Shown piece by piece: positions 1-8,734 of a stretch of 64,000 nucleotides of DNA. The notes beneath the pieces are model-generated. The model saw nothing but the letters and a program-made list of their open reading frames with translations. It was not told where the DNA came from and made no database searches. The DNA comes from Pantoea allii (GTDB lineage: Bacteria; Pseudomonadota; Gammaproteobacteria; Enterobacterales; Enterobacteriaceae). The first letter of the stretch is position 1; every line of letters starts with the position of its first letter. The translations under genes were made by a program, and so were the position numbers. The stretch covers positions 124,001 to 188,000 of the forward strand of contig NZ_NTMH01000054.1 in assembly GCF_002307475.1 (NCBI RefSeq), in the 5' to 3' direction.

Positions 1-856
1 TCCTGCCGAAGGCCAGTCGCCGGACGGCACAACCGTCTTGATTTCCGTCGTCACCCTGGCCGTCACCGTGTTTGGTTCGGTCTTGTTCCGTGGTTTTATG
101 GCCATCATTCCGATTCTGATCGGTGTGCTGGTGGGTTACGCGCTTTCCGCATTCATGGGCATCGTGGACTGGAGCGGCGTTGAACATGCGCCCTGGTTTG
201 CCTTACCAACCTTTTATACGCCGCGCTTTGAGTGGATTGCCATGCTGACCATTCTGCCTGCTGCTCTGGTGGTTATCGCCGAGCATGTGGGCCACCTGGT
301 GGTCACGGCGAATATCGTGAAAAGAGATCTGGTGCGCGATCCCGGGCTGCATCGTTCAATGTTCGCCAACGGCTTATCAACGGTCATTTCAGGTTTCTTT
401 GGATCAACGCCCAACACAACCTACGGCGAAAACATCGGCGTGATGGCGATTACCCGTGTTTACAGTACCTGGGTGATTGGCGGTGCGGCCATTTTCGCCA
501 TTTTACTTTCCTGCGTGGGCAAACTGGCGGCCGCGATTCAGGCGATTCCGGTGCCCGTTATGGGCGGCGTGTCCTTGCTGCTGTATGGGGTTATCGGTGC
601 GTCCGGTATTCGCGTATTGATTGAATCTAAAGTGGATTACAACAAGGCGCAAAACCTGATCCTGACCTCGGTTATCCTGATTATTGGCGTTAGCGGGGCG
701 AAAGTGCATATCGGTGCTGCCGAGCTAAAAGGCATGGCGCTGGCAACACTCGTCGGCGTTGCGCTGTCCTTAATCTTTCGGGTGATTTCCGTACTGCGTC
801 CGGAAGAAGTGATTCTGGATGCAGAAGATAACCCCGAGTCGTCATCGCGCAGCTAG
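1..856 (+). CDS. uraA: Uracil:proton symporter UraA, 3' part
   Basis: Inner-membrane uracil permease of the nucleobase/cation symporter-2 family, which brings in uracil for salvage. Only the C-terminal ~285 residues are present, because the reading frame is open to the left window edge; the first base of a codon is at position 2. The visible part is a run of hydrophobic helices holding the two family glutamate motifs, VVIAEHVGH and TTYGENIG, which are the substrate and proton site residues in E. coli UraA. It is very close to E. coli UraA through to the IRPEEV-like tail. hda follows by about 95 bases on the same strand, as in E. coli. The true start and the upp gene expected upstream lie outside the window. 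Confidence 0.96.
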   Translation, partial: PAEGQSPDGTTVLISVVTLAVTVFGSVLFRGFMAIIPILIGVLVGYALSAFMGIVDWSGVEHAPWFALPTFYTPRFEWIAMLTILPAALVVIAEHVGHLVVTANIVKRDLVRDPGLHRSMFANGLSTVISGFFGSTPNTTYGENIGVMAITRVYSTWVIGGAAIFAILLSCVGKLAAAIQAIPVPVMGGVSLLLYGVIGASGIRVLIESKVDYNKAQNLILTSVILIIGVSGAKVHIGAAELKGMALATLVGVALSLIFRVISVLRPEEVILDAEDNPESSSRS

Positions 857-951
857 ACGTCAATACGCGGGCAGGGATGCCCGATTCATCTCTGGTTAAA
901 AACTATGATAGACTTGCCCCGATTTTTGCTTGTTCTCTTGCTGAGGTGCTT

Positions 952-1653
952 CTGAACACGCCGGCACAATTGTCATTGCCACTCTATTTACCTGACGACG
1001 AAACCTTCGCCAGCTTCTGGCCGGGTGAAAACCCGTCGCTCATTGCCGCGATTAAGGGTGCGCTTAGCCAGCAGCATGGCAGCTATCTCTATTTCTGGTC
1101 TCGTGAAGGGGGCGGTCGCAGCCATCTGCTGCACGCCGCCTGCGCTGAAATGTCCGCACGCGGCGAAGCCGTGGGCTATGTGCCGCTTGATAAACGCACC
1201 TGGTTTGTCCCGGAAGTGCTGGAAGGCATGGAGCAACTGCCGCTGGTTTGCATCGACAATATTCAATGTATTGCGGGAGACGAAGCATGGGAAATGGCGA
1301 TTTTCGATCTCTATAACCGCATCCTGGAAACCGGCAATACCCGGTTATTTATTACCGGCGATCGCCCACCGCGTCAGCTTAATTTGCATTTGCCCGACCT
1401 GGCATCCCGCCTCGACTGGGGGCAAATTTATCGTCTACAGCCGCTTTCCGATGAAGATAAGTTACAGGCTTTACAGCTGCGTGCCGGATTGCGGGGATTT
1501 GAACTGCCCGAAGACGTTGGTCGGTTTTTGCTGAAGCGGCTCGATCGTGAAATGCGTACCCTGTTTGATACGCTGGATCGCCTGGACAGTGCGTCGATCA
1601 GCGCCCAGCGTAAGCTGACGATTCCCTTCGTGAAAGAAACCCTCGGTCTCTAA
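952..1653 (+). CDS. hda: DnaA inactivator Hda
   Basis: AAA+ protein that works with the DNA-loaded beta clamp to trigger ATP hydrolysis by DnaA, so preventing re-initiation of replication. The predicted 233-residue protein equals E. coli Hda in length. It begins with the clamp-binding QLSLPL motif, followed by an AAA+ domain with the arginine-finger region near LASRLDWGQ. I place the start at CTG 952: GAGG at 943-946 is well spaced from it and it aligns with the known CTG start of E. coli hda. The frame stays open upstream to ATG 877, but those residues have no counterpart in the family. A CUG start keeps Hda synthesis low. It is transcribed in the same direction as uraA. Confidence 0.95.
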   Translation: MNTPAQLSLPLYLPDDETFASFWPGENPSLIAAIKGALSQQHGSYLYFWSREGGGRSHLLHAACAEMSARGEAVGYVPLDKRTWFVPEVLEGMEQLPLVCIDNIQCIAGDEAWEMAIFDLYNRILETGNTRLFITGDRPPRQLNLHLPDLASRLDWGQIYRLQPLSDEDKLQALQLRAGLRGFELPEDVGRFLLKRLDREMRTLFDTLDRLDSASISAQRKLTIPFVKETLGL

Positions 1654-1997
1654 ATAATCTCCAGCACCGCTTCGGGCGGACGTCCCAGTCGGGCGCGATC
1701 GCCGTTAACCACAATGGGTCGCTCGATCAATTTGGGATGTTCCAGCAGGGCGTCCAGCAACGCGCTTTCCCCGATTTCTGGCCGATCCAGCCCCAGCGCC
1801 GCATATAATGGCTCTTTGTGGCGCATCAACTCACGCGCGCTTTGCATACCCAGTTTCTGCAGCAGGATTTGCAGGGTCTGGCGATCGGGCGGTGTGTCCA
1901 GATAACGCACGATTGTCGGGTGAATACCCTGTTGCTGCAGTAGCGCCAGGGTTTCCCGGCTCTTGCTGCAGCGCGGATTATGATAAAGCGTCACCAT
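1650..1997 (-). CDS. yfgD: ArsC/Spx-family reductase YfgD
   Basis: Small thioredoxin-fold protein of the arsenate reductase (ArsC/Spx) family, 115 residues (E. coli YfgD is 119). The N-terminal YHNPRCSKSRETL motif carries the reactive cysteine (Cys10), and the C-terminal RPIVVNGDRARLGRPPE segment is typical of the family. Arsenate reductase activity is the usual annotation, but no ars operon is present, so the physiological role is uncertain. ATG 1997 is preferred over the longer open frame to 2063, because the family sequence starts at MVTLYHNP. Its stop overlaps the end of hda by four bases (convergent), and bepA lies five bases upstream, so the two are probably co-transcribed. Confidence 0.92.
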   Translation of the reverse strand: MVTLYHNPRCSKSRETLALLQQQGIHPTIVRYLDTPPDRQTLQILLQKLGMQSARELMRHKEPLYAALGLDRPEIGESALLDALLEHPKLIERPIVVNGDRARLGRPPEAVLEII

Positions 1998-2001
1998 ACT
2001 A

Positions 2002-3465
2002 TTATCCTTTTTGATACTGCTTAAAGCGTTGCTGAAGCTGACGCAACTGATCGATGCGGGCATCGTATCGGGCCTGTTTCAGACTGCCGAGCGGCACCTG
2101 TGCACTGGCACGGCTCAGGGCACTAATGGCCTGATCGAGCTGGCCGTTCAACGCCAGACTTTCGGCGCGGGCAAAGAGTTCTTCATCTGTCTGTCCCTGC
2201 TGTGCTGAGGCCTGAGCCAGCAGATCCCATCCGTTGGTATCATCTTTATGTGTCCAGGTATAGCGGTTCAGGATGCGGCTGGCATTCGCGGGCTGTTTCG
2301 CTTCCACATAAGCGTTAGCGAGGTTTAGCTGCACGACCGGGCTGGTTTTTGCCGCCTGCGTGGCGGTCAGCATGGCTATTGCCTGCTGCGGCTGGTTCAG
2401 GCCGATATCAATGTCCGTCATCAGATCCAGCAGCCAGACATTTTCAGGCTGTTTAGCCAGCAGGGGCGCCACGATCTTTTTCGCCTCGCCATAGCTTTTA
2501 GCCTGAAGAAACTGCACGGCTTTACCGTACTGTGAGGCGAGCTGTTCGCGAGAATTACCGTTGGCATATTGCGTGAGCAAATCGTCCGTCAACTGGTTGC
2601 GGCCCGTCGAATACATGCCTAATGACCGCACTTTGGCCAGATAGAAGTCTTGTGAGGACTGCACGACCACCGGACGCATCTGGTTAGCACGGTTGCGCGC
2701 ATCGGCAAGGCGGCTGTCAGGCAGCGGGTGCGTTAACAGTATTTCAGGCGGTTTCGAAGAGAAACGGCTCTGATCAGCCAGTTTTTGCAGGAAGTTAGGC
2801 ATGGCTTGGGGATCAAACCCCGCGCGCTGCAACACCTGAATACCGATGCGATCCGCTTCCTGCTCATTGTTCTGGGTAAAGCTAATAATTCCCTGCTGCG
2901 TGCCTGCCAGCGTGCCGCTGAGTGCCGCCATTCCCATCTGCGGGCTGGCCATTGCCAGTAAAATGGAGCCAAGAGCGCCCACCCAGGTCAGGGGCGCATT
3001 GCGTTTTTGATCTTCCATCGCGCGCGCCAGATGGCGTTGAGTGACGTGGGAAATTTCATGGGCCATCACCGATGCCAGCTGGCTCTCATTATCCGTAAAA
3101 CGGAACAGGGCCGCGTGCAGCACCACATTACCGCCAAAAAAGGCGAACGCGTTGAGCTCATCGTTCTGAATCAGGAAAAAGTGGAAAGGCGTTTTAACCC
3201 CGTCCGCATGTGAAACCAGGCGCTGCCCGAGTTGGTTGATGTACTGATTCAGTAAGGGATCGTTAATCAGCGGGGCGCTGGCGCGGAGCTGGCGGACGTA
3301 GAAGTCGCCCATCTGCAGTTCCTGATTAATCGACAAGGTCGAGGCTGCCGTTGTCCCCATATCCGGCAATGAGTCACTGATATCTGCGTGCGAGGTTAAC
3401 GGGCAGGATAATGTCAGTGCAGGGAGCAGCGTCGCAATCAGCGTCTTTTTTAACCGGTTCAACAT
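2002..3465 (-). CDS. bepA: Periplasmic metalloprotease/chaperone BepA
   Basis: Periplasmic zinc protease with TPR repeats that helps assemble LptD and degrades stalled outer-membrane proteins. The 487 residues equal E. coli BepA. A signal peptide (MLNRLKKTLIATLLPALT) is followed by an M48 protease domain with HEISH at residues 136-140, the same positions as in E. coli, and the NNEQEADRIG segment carrying the third zinc ligand. TPR-like helices fill roughly residues 310-487. ATG 3465 is chosen because the signal peptide begins there. The frame is open for a further 147 codons upstream, but that extension is not protein-like. In E. coli perM lies divergently upstream; here a 12-kb accessory block intervenes. 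Confidence 0.96.
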   Translation of the reverse strand: MLNRLKKTLIATLLPALTLSCPLTSHADISDSLPDMGTTAASTLSINQELQMGDFYVRQLRASAPLINDPLLNQYINQLGQRLVSHADGVKTPFHFFLIQNDELNAFAFFGGNVVLHAALFRFTDNESQLASVMAHEISHVTQRHLARAMEDQKRNAPLTWVGALGSILLAMASPQMGMAALSGTLAGTQQGIISFTQNNEQEADRIGIQVLQRAGFDPQAMPNFLQKLADQSRFSSKPPEILLTHPLPDSRLADARNRANQMRPVVVQSSQDFYLAKVRSLGMYSTGRNQLTDDLLTQYANGNSREQLASQYGKAVQFLQAKSYGEAKKIVAPLLAKQPENVWLLDLMTDIDIGLNQPQQAIAMLTATQAAKTSPVVQLNLANAYVEAKQPANASRILNRYTWTHKDDTNGWDLLAQASAQQGQTDEELFARAESLALNGQLDQAISALSRASAQVPLGSLKQARYDARIDQLRQLQQRFKQYQKG

Positions 3466-4015
3466 GCCTTTATCCTGTAATGAATCCCTGATTTGGCCAG
3501 GTAAGCAGCGGAAATGTTCTTTTTTTACGTCAATATTGGTGCCTTCTTCGTATCTTAACCACTGGTGGGGAAGAATGAAATGGCGCAGTGGCAGCAGGTG
3601 CAGGGGATTGTGCGTAAAACGCGACCTGTCAGGCCACGGTGGGCGACAGAACGTCATACGGATGCACAACGCTGGCCTGTCAGCGGGTTGAGTAAAGACA
3701 CCGACGTGGCAATGATCATCCCTCTCAGCTGAGGCAACGAAGGGGCAAAGCTCGGGCAGTTTCTCCTTCCGTGACCCGGCAATGACGCACGGTTCTTGCG
3801 CGCCGAACGTTTCCCCCCCGGCTTCATGCCGGCTCTCTCCAGCAAGGCCATCGCGGCTCACAGCAAAATCAGAACGCTGCCTTTGGCTGCGACGTGTTGG
3901 CGGCATTTTGGGCTGCTGTCACCACAACGTCATCTTGCCGTGATGTTCGTGTCACACAACGCCGTTAGTTTACGCAGCAATGAGATCGATCTCATTACGG
4001 ATAAACGAGGGTGAG
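3466..4015. other. 550-base intergenic junction upstream of bepA
   Basis: No convincing gene. Short open frames here have no recognisable product and no good ribosome-binding sites. The segment must hold the bepA promoter on the left and the promoter of the LacI-ABC operon on the right. A perfect palindrome sits at 3980-3995. It marks the left border of the accessory block relative to the E. coli arrangement, where perM would be directly divergent from bepA. I saw no direct repeats or tRNA remnant to suggest an integrase-mediated insertion. Confidence 0.6.
3980..3995. promoter_or_regulatory. 16-bp perfect palindrome, candidate LacI-type operator
   Basis: ATGAGATCGATCTCAT is a perfect inverted repeat with a central CG, the symmetry that LacI/GalR-family dimers recognise. 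It lies 20 bases upstream of the LacI-family start at 4016, close enough to overlap the promoter or leader. Autoregulation of the operon is the simplest reading. This is inferred from position and symmetry only. Confidence 0.5.
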
Positions 4016-5041
4016 ATGAGTGATTTAATCAGTGTGGCGGTACTGGCAGGCGTTTCGCGAGCAACCGCGGCCCGTGCCTTTTCCGATCCCCATCTGCTCA
4101 AGCCTGGCACCCTGAAAAAAGTGCTGGATGCGTCGGAACAGCTGGGGTTCAGACCGAACCATATTGCGCGCCAGCTTCGCACGCAACACTCCACCACGCT
4201 GGGGGTTTTACTTCCTTCACTCAGTAACCCGGTATTTGCCTTACAGCTTGAGGCCATGGAGCAACAGGCGCGGCTGGCGGGTTATGGCCTGCTGGTGGCA
4301 ACGACGGATTACCAGCCAGAACGCGAAGCGGCCATTGTCGAACATATGTTGCGTCAGCGCGTCGCGGGCCTGGTGCTGACCGTGTCCGACGCGGACAGCA
4401 GCAGCGTATTACCGACGCTGGCAGCGGCGCACATGCCCTTTGTGCTGGCGCATAACGTCCCGCAAAACCAAAACTGGCGCTGTGTGTACGTGGATAACCG
4501 CCGCGCGATGGCGGAAGCCACGGCACATCTGATTGCGCTGGGCCATCAGCATATCGCCATGGCGGCAGGGCCAATGTTGCAGTCTGACCGTGCACGCCAG
4601 CGTTATCTGGGCTATTGCGATGCCATGCAGCAGGCGGGATTCGCCCCTCGCGGGCTGATTGACATGCCAAGTCATATCCAATCCCGATTCGATCCGCTTT
4701 TACCGCTGATCAACGGCCCTGACCCGCTGACCGCCGTGATTTGCAGTAACGATTTGCTGGCGATCAGCCTGATTGGCGCGGCGGCACGTGCAGGCATTCA
4801 GGTGCCGCAACAGCTGTCGGTCATGGGGTTTGATGGCATTGCCATTGGCGAACAGCTTTCGCCATCACTCGCCAGCGTAGTGCAGCCCAGCGATCAGTTG
4901 GGTGCCTGCGCAATCGATATGCTTCTCCAACCTTCTCACGATGACTCGCGCCTGCTGGACCACCGGCTGCGTACAGGCGAGAGCATCGCAACCGTATTTC
5001 ACTCGTCAACATCAGGGAACCATCATGTCTACACACAATAA
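4016..5041 (+). CDS. LacI-family transcriptional regulator
   Basis: DNA-binding repressor-type protein, 341 residues. The N-terminal helix-turn-helix reads ISVAVLAGVSRATAARAFS, followed by the hinge RPNHIARQLRTQ and a periplasmic-binding-protein-like effector domain starting near TLGVLLPSLSNPVF. ATG 4016 is chosen because GAGG at 4007-4010 is well placed and because the HTH then falls at the usual distance from the N terminus. The longer start at 3980 would lie inside the palindrome. Its last 17 bases overlap the start of the binding-protein gene, so regulator and transporter are probably co-transcribed and translationally coupled. The effector is unknown, presumably the imported substrate or its breakdown product. 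Confidence 0.9.
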   Translation: MSDLISVAVLAGVSRATAARAFSDPHLLKPGTLKKVLDASEQLGFRPNHIARQLRTQHSTTLGVLLPSLSNPVFALQLEAMEQQARLAGYGLLVATTDYQPEREAAIVEHMLRQRVAGLVLTVSDADSSSVLPTLAAAHMPFVLAHNVPQNQNWRCVYVDNRRAMAEATAHLIALGHQHIAMAAGPMLQSDRARQRYLGYCDAMQQAGFAPRGLIDMPSHIQSRFDPLLPLINGPDPLTAVICSNDLLAISLIGAAARAGIQVPQQLSVMGFDGIAIGEQLSPSLASVVQPSDQLGACAIDMLLQPSHDDSRLLDHRLRTGESIATVFHSSTSGNHHVYTQ

Positions 5042-6047
5042 AATCACGCTGCTTGCCAGGGCGGCATTCTTTACCGCCTGCGCATTTTCCAGCCCGCTGG
5101 TGCAGGCGGCTGAAAATGCTATCTGCTACAACTGCCCACCCGAATGGGCGGACTGGGCCACTGAGCTGCAGGCCATCAAGAAAGACACCGGTATCGTGGT
5201 GCCGCAGGATAACAAGAACTCAGGACAGGCTCTGGCGCAGTTGGTTGCCGAGAAAGGTAATCCGGTTGCTGACGTGGTGTACTACGGCGTCAGCTTCGGT
5301 ATCCAGGCGGCGCAGGCAGGCGTGATTGCTGACTACAAGCCAGCCAACTGGGATCAGGTGCCGACAGGCATGAAAGATCCGGAGGGGAAATGGGTTGCAC
5401 TGCACTCCGGCACGATGGGCTTTATGGTGAATGTGGATGCCCTGGGCGGCGCGCCCATTCCCAAATCCTGGGACGATCTGCTGAAGCCAGAATACAAAGG
5501 CATGGTGGGCTATCTCGATCCGGCCAGTGCGTTTGTCGGTTATGTTGCCGCCGTGGCGGTAAACCAGGCGAAAGGGGGCAGCATGCAGGATTTCACCCCA
5601 GCCCTGACCTGGTTCAAAAAGTTACAGGCGAACAAGCCTATCGTGCCTAAGCAGACCGCCTACGCGCGTCTTATCTCCGGTGAGATCCCGATTCTGCTGG
5701 ATTACGACTTCAATGCCTATCGCGCCAAATATAAAGACCATGCCAATGTGGCATTTGTGATCCCACAGGAAGGAACGGTCACGGTGCCTTACGTCATCAG
5801 CTTGGTGAAAAACGCGCCCCATGCCGCCAACGGCAAAAAAGTCATGGACTATGTGCTGTCTGATAAAGGTCAGGCGATTTGGGCCAATGCCTATCTGCGT
5901 CCGGTGCGTCCTTCAGCCATGTCTGCTGAGGCTAAAACGCACTTTCTGCCAGACAGTGATTACGCCCGTGCGCACACTGTGGACTACCAGCAGATGGCCG
6001 ATGCACAGAAAGCCTTCTCTGCCCGTTACCTGAGTGAGATTCGGTAA
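5025..6047 (+). CDS. ABC importer periplasmic substrate-binding protein
   Basis: Secreted binding protein, 340 residues, of the bacterial extracellular solute-binding family 1/Fe(III)-AfuA/phosphonate-binding type. The signal peptide ends near PLVQA (residue 28), and the mature N terminus contains a close cysteine pair (ICYNC) that could form a disulfide. Later segments such as GNPVADVVYYGVSFG, SGTMGFMVNVDAL and PKSWDDLLKPEYKG are typical of this fold. ATG 5025 has CAGGGA upstream and starts inside the lacI-type gene. It is followed by two permeases, an ATPase and a phosphodiesterase, each touching or nearly touching the next. The ligand cannot be read from the sequence; the phosphodiesterase partner suggests an organophosphate or phosphonate. 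Confidence 0.85.
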   Translation: MSTHNKITLLARAAFFTACAFSSPLVQAAENAICYNCPPEWADWATELQAIKKDTGIVVPQDNKNSGQALAQLVAEKGNPVADVVYYGVSFGIQAAQAGVIADYKPANWDQVPTGMKDPEGKWVALHSGTMGFMVNVDALGGAPIPKSWDDLLKPEYKGMVGYLDPASAFVGYVAAVAVNQAKGGSMQDFTPALTWFKKLQANKPIVPKQTAYARLISGEIPILLDYDFNAYRAKYKDHANVAFVIPQEGTVTVPYVISLVKNAPHAANGKKVMDYVLSDKGQAIWANAYLRPVRPSAMSAEAKTHFLPDSDYARAHTVDYQQMADAQKAFSARYLSEIR

Positions 6048-6928
6048 TGGCACCGTCTGACGCCCGCCGCGATTTACCGGTGGCTTCGCGCCGCCGGTCA
6101 CGCCGACGCGAGCAGGGGGCTAACTGGCCATGGATGCTGCTGCCTGCGTTACTGTTTTTTGCCGCGTTCTGGCTGTTGCCTTTCGCCCGTTTATTACAGA
6201 TGGGCATGACGCCAGATCGCAGCACCCAGCACAGTGGTTACTGGACGGTGCTTACCCAGCCGCAATATCTGCAAAGCCTGGTGAATACCGTACTGTTGTC
6301 GCTGTCGGTCACGCTATTGACGTTGGTCATTGCCACTGTGGTGGGCTGCTTTCTGGCCCGCCAGCGCTTCACCGGACGCGGAACGTTGCTGGCACTACTG
6401 ACCTTTCCCCTGGCTTTTCCTGGCGTGGTGGTGGGGTTTTTAGTGGTGATGCTGGCGGGACGGCAGGGCGTTCTGGCCCAGATCAGCCTGCGCCTGTTTG
6501 ACGAGCGCTGGACGCTGGCCTATTCACTGACCGGGCTGTTCATTGGTTATCTCTACTTTTCACTGCCGCGCGCCATAGTGACGTTAGTGGCCGCCAGCGA
6601 AAAACTGGATCGTTCGCTGGAAGAGGCGGCCCGTTCGTTGGGTGCCAGCCAGTGGCGCATTGTCTGGGATGTGATTGTGCCGGGGCTTAAACCGGCACTG
6701 CTCTCCAGCGGTGCGCTCTGCTTTGCCACCAGCATGGGCGCATTCGGCACCGCATTTACTCTGGGAACTGACCTGAGTGTCCTTCCGCTCACCATCTATG
6801 GCGAATTTACCAACTACGCGAACTTCGCCACTGCTGCGGCGCTGTCGGTGGTCATGGGGGCCGTTGCCTGGGCAGGCTTAATGCTGGCGCGGATGCTCAC
6901 CCAATCCCGCCAGGAGACGTCGTCATGA
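6047..6928 (+). CDS. ABC importer permease, subunit 1
   Basis: Inner-membrane permease of 293 residues with about six hydrophobic helices after a positively charged N-terminal tail. The ATPase-docking EAA loop is visible as EEAARSLGASQWRIVWDVIVPGLKP, in the position usual for spermidine/iron/phosphonate-type importers. Its ATG shares the last A of the preceding TAA stop (TAATG), and its own stop overlaps the next ATG, so the operon is tightly coupled. It pairs with the next gene to form a heterodimeric channel. Substrate unknown. Confidence 0.88.
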   Translation: MAPSDARRDLPVASRRRSRRREQGANWPWMLLPALLFFAAFWLLPFARLLQMGMTPDRSTQHSGYWTVLTQPQYLQSLVNTVLLSLSVTLLTLVIATVVGCFLARQRFTGRGTLLALLTFPLAFPGVVVGFLVVMLAGRQGVLAQISLRLFDERWTLAYSLTGLFIGYLYFSLPRAIVTLVAASEKLDRSLEEAARSLGASQWRIVWDVIVPGLKPALLSSGALCFATSMGAFGTAFTLGTDLSVLPLTIYGEFTNYANFATAAALSVVMGAVAWAGLMLARMLTQSRQETSS

Positions 6929-7740
6929 AACGTCGTGGTTTATTTTACCTGCAAATCGCCATTACCACGCTGACTGCTCTGTTCATGATTGTTCCGGTCA
7001 TCCTGTCGATGCTGGCGGGCGTGACGCAGAACTACTTTGTTGGTCTGCGCAGCGGACTGACGCTGAAATGGGTGGAACAGGTTTGGGAGATGTACAGCGA
7101 CACCTTTTGGCTGTCACTGTTAATCGCCGTCAGCTGTCTGGCGGTCACCCTGGTGATCGGCGTGCCGGCCGCCTGGGGCTTACTGAAATCGCCGTCGCGC
7201 TGGTCATCACGCATTGAAGAGTGCCTGATGTTGCCGGTAGCGCTACCGGGCCTGGCCACCGCACTGGGCATTATCCTGCTGTACGGTCAGTTCAGCAGCC
7301 TGCGTGACAGCTGGGTTTTTATCTTGATCGGCCACGTCCTTTTTACGCTGCCGTTTATGATTCGACCGGTGCTGGCGGTGATGCAGGCTATTCAGCTACC
7401 GCGCCTTGAAGAGGCTGCCGCCAGCCTGGGGGCGGGCTTCTGGCGTCGCTTTTTCACCGTGGTGGTGCCTAACTGCCGCAACGGCATTCTCGCCGGGGCC
7501 TTTATGGTGATCACCTTATCGGTAGGCGAATTTAACATTACCTGGATGTTACATACGCCACTCACCAAAACCCTGCCCGTGGGCCTGGCCGACAGCTATG
7601 CCTCAATGCGGCTGGAAGTGGGGTCGGCCTATACCTTGATCTTTATTTTAATGATTTTACCGCTGTTGCTAATGCTCAACGCCTGTAATCACTGGCTTGA
7701 ACGCCAGTCCCGTCAGCAACACAGGGAGGAGAAAGCATGA
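6925..7740 (+). CDS. ABC importer permease, subunit 2
   Basis: Second inner-membrane permease, 271 residues, of the same family as its upstream neighbour. Helices include residues near 10-32 and 64-85. The EAA loop reads LEEAAASLGAGFWRRFFTVVVPNCRN. Start and stop overlap the neighbouring genes by ATGA (four bases) on both sides, which indicates one transcript and coupled translation. A two-permease, one-ATPase, one-binding-protein set is a complete importer. Confidence 0.88.
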   Translation: MKRRGLFYLQIAITTLTALFMIVPVILSMLAGVTQNYFVGLRSGLTLKWVEQVWEMYSDTFWLSLLIAVSCLAVTLVIGVPAAWGLLKSPSRWSSRIEECLMLPVALPGLATALGIILLYGQFSSLRDSWVFILIGHVLFTLPFMIRPVLAVMQAIQLPRLEEAAASLGAGFWRRFFTVVVPNCRNGILAGAFMVITLSVGEFNITWMLHTPLTKTLPVGLADSYASMRLEVGSAYTLIFILMILPLLLMLNACNHWLERQSRQQHREEKA

Positions 7741-8723
7741 CTCTTGAGGCTGTAAACGTGACGCTGCGCGGCTGCGCACGCCGCTTTAATCATCACCAGG
7801 CGCTCCATCCGCTCGATCTGAGCGTGCGGTCAGGCGAAACCCTGGTGTTGCTGGGCCCATCCGGCTGCGGCAAAACGACCACGTTACGCATTATCAGCGG
7901 CCTGGAGAGCACCGATGCGCCGGGTGAAGTCTGGTTTGACGATCGCAACGTGACCGACCTGCCTGTCGAGAAACGTAACGTGGGAATGGTCTTTCAAAAC
8001 TACGCCCTGTTCCCCACGCTGAACGTGGCACAGAACGTGGCTTATGGCTTAAAAGTGCAGGGCATCCCGCGCCACGAGCGTGAGGCACGTGTTGAGGAAA
8101 TGCTGGAACTGGTCGATCTCACTTCCCTGGCCCAACGTCACATTGACAAGCTCTCCGGCGGACAGAAACAGCGCGTGGCGCTGGCAAGAGCACTGGCGGC
8201 GCGGCCTAAAGTGCTGCTGTTTGACGAGCCGCTGGCGGCGCTGGATGCCAAACTGCGCGAGCGGCTGCGTCTGGAAATCGGGAGCCTGTTAAAAAAACTG
8301 GCTATCACCGCCGTGTACGTGACCCACGATCAGCAGGAAGCTATGGCGCTGGGCGATCGTATTGCCGTCATGGAACAGGGACGCCTGGTGCAGATCGACA
8401 CGCCGCAGGCCATCTATCAGCGTCCGGCCTCTCGCTTTGTGGCGGATTTCGTTGGCGCGATTAACTGTATCGCACGTGATGAGCAGGGCCATCCGCTGCG
8501 TTTTTGTCGCCCAGAGGATGTGCTGCTGGCAGACGAAGGCCGCTATGCACAGCACGGTTATATCGTTGCCAGCACCTTTCTCGGAGCATCCCAACGTTTG
8601 ATGATCGATATCGGGCTGGACAAGCCGATTCAGGTAGAGCGACACGCACGGGAAACCTGGCACGCCGGGCAGCGCGTCAGCTGGTCGCTGGCTGAGCAGG
8701 CCGCGCTTGAATTTACTGTTTAA
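7737..8723 (+). CDS. ABC importer ATP-binding subunit
   Basis: Cytoplasmic ATPase that powers the importer, 328 residues. Walker A is GPSGCGKTT at residues 40-48, the signature is LSGGQKQR, Walker B is VLLFDEPLAALD, and the switch histidine is in VYVTHDQQEA. A C-terminal TOBE-like region follows residue ~240 (FCRPEDVLL, SQRLMIDIGL), as in the spermidine/maltose/iron subgroup. The start overlaps the permease stop by ATGA. The phosphodiesterase gene begins 11 bases downstream with AAGGAG lying across the junction. Confidence 0.9.
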   Translation: MTLEAVNVTLRGCARRFNHHQALHPLDLSVRSGETLVLLGPSGCGKTTTLRIISGLESTDAPGEVWFDDRNVTDLPVEKRNVGMVFQNYALFPTLNVAQNVAYGLKVQGIPRHEREARVEEMLELVDLTSLAQRHIDKLSGGQKQRVALARALAARPKVLLFDEPLAALDAKLRERLRLEIGSLLKKLAITAVYVTHDQQEAMALGDRIAVMEQGRLVQIDTPQAIYQRPASRFVADFVGAINCIARDEQGHPLRFCRPEDVLLADEGRYAQHGYIVASTFLGASQRLMIDIGLDKPIQVERHARETWHAGQRVSWSLAEQAALEFTV

Positions 8724-8734
8724 GGAGACAACGT

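Noticed and set aside
2002..3906. BepA reading frame open for 147 extra codons upstream of 3465
   Set aside because: The extension is rich in Arg, His and Cys, has no family similarity and would bury the signal peptide; the 487-residue form equals E. coli BepA.
3942..3957. GTGATGTTCGTGTCAC as a CRP site before the LacI-type gene
   Set aside because: The spacer between GTGA and TCAC is eight bases rather than six.
3466..4015. Riboswitch in the bepA upstream region (segment with CTGAGAGGG on the minus strand)
   Set aside because: A thiamine-type box was considered, but the second conserved block is missing and no fold of a known class could be completed.
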